Below, one piece after another: positions 34,767-44,300 of a stretch of 64,000 nucleotides of DNA. Under the pieces are notes generated by a model that did no database searches, had not been told where the DNA came from, and saw only the letters and a list, made by a program, of their open reading frames with translations. Made by a program: the position numbers and the translations under genes. How positions within the stretch are numbered: position 1 is the first letter of the stretch; the number at the start of each line of letters is the position of its first letter. Source of the DNA: Bacillota bacterium (GTDB taxonomy: Bacteria > Bacillota > Clostridia > Lachnospirales > Lachnospiraceae); NCBI GenBank assembly GCA_023457255.1, contig JAEWMB010000033.1:1-64000 (forward strand), in the 5' to 3' direction.

Positions 34767-35495
34767 TCAGCGTGGGCACTTTCTCCTCTTCAAATTCGTG
34801 ATATAGCGGCGGATCATCTTCGGCTGCTTATAGTAATCATAGTCCCTTAACTGACCCTTTAAATCAGAAAGACTTATTTTATTCACAACCAAGCCATAAT
34901 ATCTGCCCTGATATTTTTCCGCCTGCTCTTTGGCATATTGAAATTCCTTCTGTGTTGTCTCATCCAAGGAAGCAATCAAAATGATTCCATCAACAGCATC
35001 AAAAAAAAGCGTTGACTCAGGTGAAATCGGAAGAGAAGGGAAATCAAAAAAAACGATATCATATGCCGCTTTTATCTCTATAAGGAATTCTTCCATTCGA
35101 CTGCTTCGAAATAGACGTATCGGATTTTGTTTCTTCCCTCCAATAGATATGTACGTTAAATTTGCTATATTGGTGGTACAAATTATCTCCTTAAGTTCCA
35201 TATGGTCAAGCAAATAATTTGATAATCCTTTCTCTATTTCATTACCTAATCTTTTATATTTACTATCTTTCCTTACATCACTATCGACTAATAAGGTCCG
35301 GTATCCTGCCTCTGAAAATGCTATTGCCATATGAATGGAGCACATGGTAGTACCACAGCCGGTGCTGCAGCCAGCCAAAAGAAACAATTGATCTCCGGTC
35401 TTTATCCTTCTGCTTTCTATGGATGCTAAAATTCTCTCTATGGAATCTCCTAAAATCCAATCCGTTTGTTTGTAAAGTTCGATTCGATTATTCAT
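34767..35495 (-). CDS. CpsD-like (BY-kinase family) protein lacking the Walker A lysine
   Basis: This 242-residue protein aligns with CpsD/CapB tyrosine autokinases, with Walker A' LLVDSDVRK (~69-76) and Walker B IVFFDFPSLP. The Walker A is GCSTGCGTT (42-50); the catalytic Lys is Thr49 (codon ACT). ATP hydrolysis and autophosphorylation should be impaired. The C-terminal tail has only a short tyrosine cluster (YDYY) rather than the usual rich one. It sits in the usual place, before the CpsC-like gene, so it may act as a regulatory partner. AGGGG lies 7 nt before the start. Confidence 0.82.
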   Translation of the reverse strand: MNNRIELYKQTDWILGDSIERILASIESRRIKTGDQLFLLAGCSTGCGTTMCSIHMAIAFSEAGYRTLLVDSDVRKDSKYKRLGNEIEKGLSNYLLDHMELKEIICTTNIANLTYISIGGKKQNPIRLFRSSRMEEFLIEIKAAYDIVFFDFPSLPISPESTLFFDAVDGIILIASLDETTQKEFQYAKEQAEKYQGRYYGLVVNKISLSDLKGQLRDYDYYKQPKMIRRYITNLKRRKCPR

Positions 35496-35544
35496 GTGTA
35501 TACCCCTATCCTTAAACTAGCGATAATAATGCTTTCGCAATGTC

Positions 35545-36786
35545 CTAGCTTATAATTCCTGCCTTTTTCATCAAAGAGATGCGGTATTCCGCCTTTGAAA
35601 TTTTTTTAAGTAACCCATATTTGGACCTGTTTTTCTTCTTTTTTTGATGAAAACTACATCCTCTGGCAATCCATGCAATTGGTAAAAGCATTGGATTTTT
35701 TCTTGCATATTCAAACTCCTTGGATAAATAAGCTTTCGGTGGAAAAAGCATTTTAATAATCCTTAAAAACTTCTTATTTCTTCCTTCTGTCGGATTGCAA
35801 AAATAAGGAGCAATGATATTTAGAGCCTCCCAATCTTTATTATCCATGTCATCCATTGAACCTATGCTAATGAAGTCCGTTAACAGCGTTTCTTCTTCCT
35901 CCGATGAAATCGATACATTTTTCGGAAGACACCTTGGATTCATATGAAATCTCAGAATACAGATAGAAAATACTTTCATACAAAACTTTTCATAATCAAC
36001 CGCCCTTAACTGCTGCCAGAACTGTTTAAAATCAATATCGGAGAAGTATTGATTTACATACAAAGTAATATCAACCAAATACCTTATTCCAATTCCCTCA
36101 AGGCAAAAATGCTTTATCATATGGTAAATCTGATAAATCAGATGTTCTGTATATCCTAGCGTAGTTACCTGATAGTCACCTATTTCAAGCTTTATTAAGG
36201 TATCGGCTCTCGTAAGATGTAAACGTTCTAATTGTTCTATCTTAAACCCGGTAAACCCTTCCCATAGACTTGTATGCAGTTCAATCATATGACAGTCACC
36301 AAGTATAAACTCATCTACGTTATCCTTTTGTCTCCTGTATTGATAGCCAAGCAAAAGCAGAAGATCCATCACCTCTTCCCTTATCTCCCTGCGGACTAAG
36401 AAATCCGTATCGGAGGAGAATCGATATTCTGAATGCGGGTACAGACGGCCAAGTGTAATCCCTTTCATTATAATCAGCTCTAAATTTTCCTCTTTTGCAC
36501 TTTTACATACTCTTTCCAGCGCTTTTTCTAAGCGAAGCTGGCGTATCGCTTTGATTAAAATCCCCTGCTTCCAAACATCCATGAAAGAATCCGGCGGCCT
36601 TGCCTCCTTTCCTAAACTGGAGACATAGGGATAAGCTACTCCGTCCAGGCCGTTTTTACAGAGCAGTTTATATACTAATTCCCAAGAAAAATCCGTATTC
36701 TGTTCTTCCTCCGGCAGCAGCTTAACATGCTCTTTCGTTATTGTATTTTGAATTATTCTTAAAACAACAAGGTATTCCTTCTGCAT
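35545..36786 (-). CDS. Nucleotidyltransferase-like protein (NTP_transf_5-type)
   Basis: This protein of about 413 residues resembles the nucleotidyltransferase family 5, with a KGITLGRLYPHSEYR region followed by SSDTDFLV (DxD) and LHTSLWEGF near residues 145-200. Start choice is uncertain: the frame opens at TTG 36807, but GTG 36789 or ATG 36786, downstream of a GGGGGA, is more likely. In some Bacillus lasso clusters a nucleotidyltransferase gene accompanies the kinase; here it sits in the capsule operon 17 kb from the lasso genes. Its substrate could be a sugar or a peptide, and neither is shown. Confidence 0.7.
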   Translation of the reverse strand: MQKEYLVVLRIIQNTITKEHVKLLPEEEQNTDFSWELVYKLLCKNGLDGVAYPYVSSLGKEARPPDSFMDVWKQGILIKAIRQLRLEKALERVCKSAKEENLELIIMKGITLGRLYPHSEYRFSSDTDFLVRREIREEVMDLLLLLGYQYRRQKDNVDEFILGDCHMIELHTSLWEGFTGFKIEQLERLHLTRADTLIKLEIGDYQVTTLGYTEHLIYQIYHMIKHFCLEGIGIRYLVDITLYVNQYFSDIDFKQFWQQLRAVDYEKFCMKVFSICILRFHMNPRCLPKNVSISSEEEETLLTDFISIGSMDDMDNKDWEALNIIAPYFCNPTEGRNKKFLRIIKMLFPPKAYLSKEFEYARKNPMLLPIAWIARGCSFHQKKKKNRSKYGLLKKISKAEYRISLMKKAGIIS

Positions 36787-36844
36787 CACTTTAAAACTAT
36801 CCCCCAAATCAATATGCTCTTCTTTTCTTTATACAAAACAACAC

Positions 36845-38230
36845 TCAGCATGCATCCTTTGGGATAAATAGCTTTATGATTGTTTTTAACATGATTCGAA
36901 TATCGGTAATGACACTCCATTGATCAATATATTCCGTATCCAATGCCACAATATCTTTAAAATCCGTAATTGTACTTCTGCCGCTTACCTGCCACATCCC
37001 TGTAATCCCCGGCTTAATACTCATTCTCCTCCAATGATTTCTTTCATAATGCTTTACTTCATCAATCGTAGGCGGCCTTGTCCCAACTAAGCTCATATCT
37101 CCCTTTAGGACATTAAAAAATTGAGGCAGTTCATCCAAACTAGTTTTACGAATGAACTTTCCTACTTTAGTAATGCGGGGATCATCATGCATCTTAAACA
37201 TGAACTTTCCCTTCATCTCATTTTTCTCCATCAGTTCTCTCTTTTTTCCCTCTGCATCGATGCACATACTGCGAAACTTATACATCTCAAACTTTCTTCC
37301 ATTCAGACCGACTCTTATTTGCTTGAAGAGAACCGGCCCCTTTGAGTCAAGTTTAATCGCTATTGCGGTGAGGAGCATAAGCGGTGAAGATAAGATAATT
37401 CCGCAGATACTCCCTATTACATCAATCATTCTCTTTAAAAGCTTTGACGAACCGTTTAGGGATACCCTGTGATACGTTAACACCGGATAAGTACCCACGC
37501 AACTTACATAGCTTTGTGCAGATTTATTTTGATAGGTATCTAAAATAATACGAATCGTTACACCGATGTCATTGCATAAGTTAATACAATGCTGAATATT
37601 AAAATTCTCATAATTTCGATTCATGATATAAACCTGATCAATTCCCATATAATGAATTACTTTTTCAAGATTTTCCACATCACTTAAGTATCTTTCATCC
37701 ATATCATCTGGATAGATACTTACATATCCCATGATTTTCATTAAAAAATTAGATTTTCCCAGATACCGTTCAAAGGTTTCATAGTCTTCAATCACACCTA
37801 CGAATAGTGTTCTTGGTCCTGATATCCCCATTTTCCGAACTAAAAATCTGGCAAAAAAAGTACTAAAAATCATTGAAAAATAGAAAACCGCAAGAAACGT
37901 AGTATAGAAAAAAATATTTACATTAGCTCGTCCCACATAAAATAGCAGGGAGGTAGTCACTCCTGTGGTAATTAAAAAAGATTTTGTTATAAATCTTATG
38001 ATACGGTCTACATAAAAAAAGGTAGTTACATTGTACATGCGTGATTCTTTGTTTGCTAAGATAAACACTGATAAAAGCATAATACACGTAACAATATAGG
38101 AGTTGCTGATCAAGAAACCTTTCTTTAAATAATAGATGACAGAGGCAGCCAATACGGCAGCACAACCAAATAGGATATCCACAATGATGTGCAGTATATT
38201 CGTACTTGCGCCCTTATTAAAAGTCCCCAT
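36845..38230 (-). CDS. Undecaprenyl-phosphate sugar-1-phosphate transferase (CpsE/WbaP-like)
   Basis: This protein of about 461 residues starts repeat-unit assembly by moving a sugar-1-phosphate onto undecaprenyl phosphate. The N-terminal half carries about four or five membrane helices. The C-terminal bacterial sugar transferase domain contains KRMIDVIGSICGIILSSPLM, KFRSMCIDAE, RKTSLDELPQFFNVLKGDMS, GTRPP and KPGITGMWQVSGRS, all hallmarks. The second ATG (38230) is chosen because AGGTG is 7 nt upstream; the first ATG at 38236 lies too close. It is the first gene of the exopolysaccharide operon. Confidence 0.94.
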   Translation of the reverse strand: MGTFNKGASTNILHIIVDILFGCAAVLAASVIYYLKKGFLISNSYIVTCIMLLSVFILANKESRMYNVTTFFYVDRIIRFITKSFLITTGVTTSLLFYVGRANVNIFFYTTFLAVFYFSMIFSTFFARFLVRKMGISGPRTLFVGVIEDYETFERYLGKSNFLMKIMGYVSIYPDDMDERYLSDVENLEKVIHYMGIDQVYIMNRNYENFNIQHCINLCNDIGVTIRIILDTYQNKSAQSYVSCVGTYPVLTYHRVSLNGSSKLLKRMIDVIGSICGIILSSPLMLLTAIAIKLDSKGPVLFKQIRVGLNGRKFEMYKFRSMCIDAEGKKRELMEKNEMKGKFMFKMHDDPRITKVGKFIRKTSLDELPQFFNVLKGDMSLVGTRPPTIDEVKHYERNHWRRMSIKPGITGMWQVSGRSTITDFKDIVALDTEYIDQWSVITDIRIMLKTIIKLFIPKDAC

Positions 38231-38483
38231 AGACATTCACCTGCTTAATTCACATAATATCTCTAAATAAAACATATATCTTTATCCGGATTCATATATA
38301 TACTATAAGAGTATAAAAAGTATAACATTTCCAATTTTGCTTGTAAATACAAATTGTTTCTATTATACATTAAATATATCTTGTATTTCGACAATTTAGA
38401 ATATATATTTGTATTTAATTATCTTAGCTAACATTATAAGTATAGTTCATGACAAATTATATCGAAAAATATATTTAAGAACT

Positions 38484-38585
38484 CCCCTGCGATGGTTTAT
38501 TAAAATAGGTATCTTGCCTTTGACAAGGAGGATACATTAGCCTTACCAAGCCTCCAGAGTGAGTGCGTGTCCCACGGAGGTTTTT
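38484..38585 (+). ncRNA. Candidate structured RNA with its own terminator-like end
   Basis: On the plus strand GTATC (38509) pairs with GATAC (38531). AGGAGG (38526) and CCTCC (38551) can pair, but CCTCC can also pair with GGAGG (38576), followed by T5. CGTG/CACG adds a hairpin inside. This exclusive pairing is typical of attenuators or small RNAs. There is no downstream plus-strand gene for it to control, and no family was recognised. Confidence 0.35.
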
Positions 38586-38598
38586 AATTGCAGAAATT

Positions 38599-38644
38599 AA
38601 AAAAGCTGAAGAATCGGAGTAAAATTCCGTTTCTTCAGCTTTTT
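38599..38644. terminator. Terminator of the aldolase gene
   Basis: A 13-bp stem (AAAAGCTGAAGAA / TTCTTCAGCTTTT) with an inner CGGA/TCCG helix. T-rich ends on both strands make it bidirectional; the nearest gene is fba on the minus strand. Confidence 0.85.
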
Positions 38645-38775
38645 AATACAACATAATTTCAGTTTATATTATACTCTAAATCAATCTATGCTTTTTCTTA
38701 TATCTTAATATTTTTATATCGGAATATTCTTATCCCGTTTACATAACTAAAATTATAATGCAGATTAACATTATC

Positions 38776-39642
38776 CTACTCTGCTTTTCCAACAGAACCG
38801 AATAATTGCATCTTCTCTTTCACCGTTGCCTTAATTGCATCCACCCCAGGAGCTAATAATTTACGTGGATCAAATCCCTTTCCTTCTAAATCCTTACCAG
38901 CTTCGATATACTTACGGGTTGCCTCTGCAAAGCTTAGCTGGCATTCCGTATTTACATTAATCTTAGCAACACCAAGAGAAATAGCTTTCTTTATCATATC
39001 TTCCGGTATACCGGTACCACCGTGAAGAACTAATGGCATGTCCCCTGTTAACTTCTGGATTTCATCTAAAGTATCAAAGCTAAGACCAGCCCAGTTCTCC
39101 GGATACTTTCCGTGAATATTGCCGATACCTGCCGCTAACATAGTAACTCCAAGATCGGAAATCAGCTTGCATTCTTCTGGATCTGCACATTCACCTGCGC
39201 CTACTACTCCATCTTCTTCGCCACCGATGGAACCAACCTCAGCTTCCAGGGACATCTTCTTTTCAGCACAAATCTTTACTAACTCTTTTGTTTTCTCAAT
39301 GTTTTCTTCAATTGGATAGTGTGACCCATCAAACATAATTGATGAAAAGCCTGCTTCGATACATTTTAAACAACCCTCAAAAGTACCATGATCTAAGTGC
39401 AGGGCTACCGGTACTGTAATTTTTAACTCATCTATCATAGCCGATACCATTGCGGAAACAGTTTTGTAACCTGTCATATATTTACCTGCACCTTCAGATA
39501 CACCTAAAATTACTGGAGACTTAAGTTCTTGTGCAGTTGATAAAATAGCCTTTGTCCATTCAAGATTATTAATATTGAATTGTCCTACTGCATATTTACC
39601 TGCTTTTGCTTTTGTAAGCATATCTTTTGCTGATACTAACAT
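38776..39642 (-). CDS. fba: Class II fructose-bisphosphate aldolase
   Basis: This 288-residue zinc-dependent aldolase splits fructose-1,6-bisphosphate in glycolysis. It shows PVALHLDHGTFEGCLKCIEAG with zinc-ligand His, SIMFDGSHYPIEENIEKT, LEAEVGSIGGEEDG with a metal-site Glu, and VLHGGTGIPEDMIKKAI. Length is typical. GGAGG precedes the ATG by about 7 nt. It stands alone with its own terminator. Confidence 0.97.
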   Translation of the reverse strand: MLVSAKDMLTKAKAGKYAVGQFNINNLEWTKAILSTAQELKSPVILGVSEGAGKYMTGYKTVSAMVSAMIDELKITVPVALHLDHGTFEGCLKCIEAGFSSIMFDGSHYPIEENIEKTKELVKICAEKKMSLEAEVGSIGGEEDGVVGAGECADPEECKLISDLGVTMLAAGIGNIHGKYPENWAGLSFDTLDEIQKLTGDMPLVLHGGTGIPEDMIKKAISLGVAKINVNTECQLSFAEATRKYIEAGKDLEGKGFDPRKLLAPGVDAIKATVKEKMQLFGSVGKAE

Positions 39643-39744
39643 ATCTTATCCTCCTTTAATTCGTTAAATATTTCACAACTAGTAATTCTATCTGCCAACA
39701 TAGTTCTCATAACCCTTAGCTATTATACCCGATATTGCTTAAAA

Positions 39745-39776
39745 AGGAAACCTTAATTTTTAGATTAAGGTTTCCT
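39745..39776 (-). terminator. Terminator of the small acidic protein gene
   Basis: A perfect 12-bp stem AGGAAACCTTAA / TTAAGGTTTCCT with an 8-nt loop, followed by T5 on the minus strand, starts 6 nt past the stop at 39782. It supports that small gene being real. Confidence 0.9.
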
Positions 39777-39781
39777 GGTAG

Positions 39782-39982
39782 TCAAGACAGGCGTCTTCTC
39801 TGTTTCATACGGATAGTTTTTAAAAATTCATGCGTGCTTTCAATAGAGTACTCTTTTAAGAAGTCTTCGAAATCCTCAGTTAACTCAAAGTCTTCCCGCT
39901 GCATATATTCCCACACTCTAAAATCAAACTCGTCTTCCTCAAAGGAACGATCATATCCCTCCATATATTCATAGATATCCAT
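39782..39982 (-). CDS. Small acidic protein of unknown function
   Basis: This 66-residue protein is rich in Asp, Glu, Phe and Tyr in its first 45 residues, and ends in a basic tail, MKQRRRLS. No membrane segment or known motif is seen. ATG 39982 is chosen because GGAGG lies 5 nt upstream; the longer frame to 40015 lacks it. A perfect terminator lies just after the stop. It is transcribed alone between fba and the PAP2 gene. It may be a small regulatory or inhibitor protein, but nothing shows that. Confidence 0.75.
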   Translation of the reverse strand: MDIYEYMEGYDRSFEEDEFDFRVWEYMQREDFELTEDFEDFLKEYSIESTHEFLKTIRMKQRRRLS

Positions 39983-40273
39983 AGCTGCCTCCATTCCTGC
40001 GCTAACTTTGCGCATTTAAAAATTGTATTTTACTTTCAATTTATAGTGCATTAAATTTAATATAAAAAATTCCCTACTTTGATTTTCTCCTTATTTCTGT
40101 GCAACATTCCTCTCATCTGAAATTTGCGTTAAAATTTGGCGGACACAAATATCTGCGGGAATCTCAGAAGAACGAAAATCAAATTCCAATGGACTTCATC
40201 TTTATTCTTCTTGCGTGAATTTTTAGAATCCCTTAGGTGAGGTCTTTGGCACCTTAGAGATTCTTTCCACATT

Positions 40274-41161
40274 TCACGCTCTACTCATATATCGTTTAAT
40301 AATACATGGATAACCTACCATAATCCATAATACCAAAATAAAATACTTAACACCTTTTCCTGCAATAGAAGTACCGAGAACAATACCTAAGCCTTCTTTT
40401 AGCGATACCGTCATCCCAAGTCCAAGCAGCAGCTTTACTACTTGCATTCGGTTACTGCATGCACGTTCATCAAACCTTAGATATGTACTTTCTACATACC
40501 AGCCTATGGCCAGACTGACACCCGCGGCAGCGGCACTGCAGCTATCAGCAGCATAAGCCAGTTCTATTGTACCATTCGTATACAAGGTTACGCAATACGC
40601 TAATAATGCGATTGAGAATATCCCTATCCCCAGCATAAAGTATACCTTCTTGTCCTTCGTAAGCTCAAAAGTTGAGAAATAATGCACGAGTAAAACAGTC
40701 AAAAAAGTAATCCCAAAAGAAGTTAATACATCCGCAGGAGTATGTACTCCAAGATACATTCTGGATAAGCCCACCATAATTATCACAAGAAAGAGTATTA
40801 TTTTTAAATTTTTTTTCTTAGCAGCGAACGCCATAGTTCCATACAAGGCGGTTGCTGCTTGTGTGTGCCCGCTTGGGAAGGAGTAGCCAGTCGCAGCTTT
40901 AATCGCTTCCTCCACCGGTTTAAATAAAGGATCTCTTACCCATGGACGCGGAATACGAAAAGTTATCTTTAATCCCTGAACCAAAAGCCCGGAAAGAAAG
41001 AATCCAAAACTTATTCGATAAGCTAATTTTTTATTATAGCACCAGTAAAAAAAACATAAAATGGCTAATACTATGACCTCTTGCCCCAGTAAAGTAAAGA
41101 AACGAAATATTCCGCTTAGTAATGGGTTTCTTATGCTCTCTAACTGATATAAAAATTCCAT
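40274..41161 (-). CDS. PAP2-family membrane phosphatase
   Basis: This 295-residue protein has the three PAP2 motifs: the KITFRIPRPW region, SFPSGHTQAATA, and SRMYLGVHTPADVL, which form the catalytic phosphate site. Several membrane helices lie between and after them. It may dephosphorylate undecaprenyl pyrophosphate or a phospholipid. ATG 41161 is chosen since GGAGGAG lies a few nt upstream; the frame extends to 41191 without one. Confidence 0.88.
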   Translation of the reverse strand: MEFLYQLESIRNPLLSGIFRFFTLLGQEVIVLAILCFFYWCYNKKLAYRISFGFFLSGLLVQGLKITFRIPRPWVRDPLFKPVEEAIKAATGYSFPSGHTQAATALYGTMAFAAKKKNLKIILFLVIIMVGLSRMYLGVHTPADVLTSFGITFLTVLLVHYFSTFELTKDKKVYFMLGIGIFSIALLAYCVTLYTNGTIELAYAADSCSAAAAGVSLAIGWYVESTYLRFDERACSNRMQVVKLLLGLGMTVSLKEGLGIVLGTSIAGKGVKYFILVLWIMVGYPCIIKRYMSRA

Positions 41162-41281
41162 ACTTCTCCTCCGTTCTGTCTCACTTCTCACACCATCCCT
41201 TTACCATCCAACTATCTAAATGCTATTGTATTCCCAAGGCTATCTTTCGTCAAGGGTATACCGCACTTATTCTACAGGCAA

Positions 41282-41323
41282 AAAACCATTGAAAACAATA
41301 ATAGCATTGTCCTCAATGGTTTT
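41282..41323. terminator. Terminator after rpoC
   Basis: An 11-bp stem AAAACCATTGA / TCAATGGTTTT, with an inner AAT/ATT, and T-rich ends on both strands. It lies 44 nt past the rpoC stop on the minus strand. Confidence 0.85.
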
Positions 41324-41366
41324 TCCTTTAAGTTTATGGAATTTTTAAAGTCCTTATAAACTCCTA

Positions 41367-44300
41367 TTATTTATCGTCTTCAGAAAACTTAAGATCATCA
41401 AAATTCTCAGCGGAAAGGTCACTTTCTTCATCCTCAAAATATTCGTCCTCAGAGAAGCTTACTTCTTCATCCGAATTGAAATCTTCATTCTCATAGAAAT
41501 TTTGTTTAAAGTCATTACCGGAAAAATTTCCTTCGTAATTTCCATTGTCAAACTCATCTTCAGAGAAGGTAATTTCCTGATTCTGATCGGTATCTAACTT
41601 AACATTGCGATAATGCTTCATACCGGTACCGGCTGGAATCAGCTTACCGATAATAACATTTTCCTTAAGACCGATCAATGGGTCTATTTTACCCTTAATC
41701 GCTGCTTCGGTAAGAACCTTTGTTGTTTCCTGGAAGGATGCTGCGGAAAGGAAAGAGTTTGTTGCAAGAGAAGCTTTTGTAATACCAAGCATTACCTGCT
41801 TGCCTTCTGCCTGCTCTAGCCCTTGTGCTGCCAAGCTTTCATTCACATCGTTAAACTCTAAGATATCTACCATAGCTCCTGGTAAGAACTCTGCATCACC
41901 ATTGTTCTCAACACGAACCTTCTTTAACATTTGGCGAACAATCACTTCGATATGCTTATCGTTGATTTCTACACCCTGTAAACGGTAAACTCTTTGTACT
42001 TCCTGAATCATGTAATCCTGTACTGCACGGACACCCTTAATCTTTAGAATATCGTGTGGATTTACAGAACCTTCTGTTAACTCATCACCAGCTTCAATTA
42101 CCTGATTATCCATAACCTTAATTCTGGAACCATAAGGTATTAAATATGCTTTCGATTCTAAAGAATCATTACTTGTTCTAGTAACAATAACTTCACGCTT
42201 CTTCTTGGTATCCTTGATTGTAACAGTACCACCAAATTCTGCAATAATTGCAAGTCCCTTTGGCTTTCTTGCCTCGAAAAGTTCTTCGACACGAGGAAGA
42301 CCTTGAGTAATATCGTCACCTGCTACACCACCGGTATGGAAAGTACGCATTGTAAGCTGTGTACCAGGCTCACCGATGGACTGAGCAGCAATAATACCAA
42401 CTGCCTCTCCTACCTGTACAGCCTCTCCGGTTGCCATATTTGCACCGTAACACTTCGCACAAACACCAATGTGTGACTTACAAGAAAGAACGGTACGAAT
42501 CTTAATCGTTGCATTTGGATCTTCGAATGCCTTGCTTGCTACAATACGGGCCGCACGCTTTGGTGTGATGATGTGATTCTTCTTCACAATTAACTCACCG
42601 TTGTCATCGTAGATAGTTTCACATACGTAACGACCTATAATTCTGTCTTCTAAACCTTCAATTACTTCTTTCCCATCCATGAAGGCTTTGATTTCCATGC
42701 CTGGAACTTCATCACTACCTTCACAACAGTCCACCTCACGGATAATTAAATCCTGAGATACGTCTACCAGACGACGAGTTAAATAACCAGAGTCGGCAGT
42801 ACGAAGAGCAGTATCGGAAAGACCTTTACGGGCACCATGTGCCGAAATAAAGTACTCCAGTACATCAAGACCTTCACGGAAATTTGCCTTGATAGGTAAC
42901 TCAATTGTCTTACCTGAGGTATCTGCCATAAGACCACGCATACCGGCTAACTGTTTAATCTGCTTATCGGAACCACGGGCACCGGAATCTGCCATCATGT
43001 AGATGTTATTGTATTTATCAAGTCCGGAAAGAAGTTCCTTTGTAATCTCATCATCAGCTTCTTTCCAAGTTTCAATCACTGCCTTATAACGCTCTTCCTC
43101 AGTCATCAAACCACGACGATGATTCTTAGCAATGTCTTCTACCTGCTTTTCTGCACGTTCGATAATCGTTTTCTTTGCTTCTGGTACGGTCATATCAGAA
43201 ATGGATACCGTCATCGCTGCACGAGTAGAGTATTTATAACCTAAAGACTTAATCGCATCCAGAGTTTCGGCAGTTTGAGTTGCACCATGAGTATTGATAC
43301 ATTTCTCAAGAATCTTCTTTAACTGCTTCTTGCCAACATGGAAATCTATTTCAAGTGCAAGGAAATTCTCCGGTTTACTGCGATCTATAAAACCGAGATC
43401 CTGCTTTATAATTTCATTGAAAATGAAACGTCCCACTGTGGATTCTATAATTCTCGATTCCTCCACACCTTCTGCGTTAAGGCAAGTTCTACGAACTTTA
43501 ATCATAGCATGAAGTGAAATTGCACCATTTTCATAAGCAAGAATTGCTTCATTTACACTCTTAAAATACTTGCCTTCTCCATGGTCACCTGGTTTTTGAA
43601 GTGTTAAGTAGTAGATACCAAGCACCATATCCTGAGATGGAACCGCAACAGGACCACCATCTGATGGCTTTAACAAGTTGTTAGGTGATAACAGGAGGAA
43701 ACGGCACTCTGCCTGAGCTTCTACACTAAGCGGAAGATGCACTGCCATCTGGTCACCGTCGAAGTCGGCATTGAACGCTGTACATACAAGTGGATGTAAC
43801 TTAATTGCCTTACCTTCTACGAGTACCGGCTCGAATGCCTGAATACCAAGTCTATGAAGCGTAGGTGCACGGTTTAACATTACCGGATGCTCTCTAATTA
43901 CCTCTTCTAAGATATCCCATACCTCAGGCTGTAGCCTTTCTACCATTTTCTTTGCAGATTTAATATTATGAGCAGTTCCTTTTGCCACTAACTCTTTCAT
44001 AACAAATGGCTTAAATAATTCAATTGCCATCTCTTTTGGAAGACCGCACTGGTATAACTTTAGTTCAGGTCCTACCACGATAACGGAACGGCCGGAATAG
44101 TCAACACGTTTACCAAGTAAGTTCTGACGGAAACGTCCTTGCTTACCCTTTAACATATCGGATAAGGACTTTAATGGTCTGTTCCCAGGACCGGTCACCG
44201 GACGCCCTCTTCTACCATTGTCAATCAAAGCGTCAACCGCTTCCTGTAACATTCTCTTCTCGTTACGAACGATAATATCAGGTGCACCAAGCTCAAGAAG

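Larger units (their letters stand above)
38237..38775 (-). promoter_or_regulatory. Exopolysaccharide operon promoter region
   Basis: The 539-bp gap holds the promoter TTTACA, 17 bp, TATACT (38319-38347, minus strand), about 80 nt before the CpsE-like gene. The rest is AT-rich, with a structured element at 38484-38585 and the aldolase terminator at 38599-38644. No gene was seen. Confidence 0.6.

Noticed and set aside
36845..38230. Insertion sequence ends around the capsule operon
   Set aside because: No transposase or terminal inverted repeats were found, despite the mosaic look of the region.
38484..38585. Cyclic di-GMP (GEMM) riboswitch or T-box
   Set aside because: Neither the GEMM core nor the T-box TGGNACC sequence is present on either strand.
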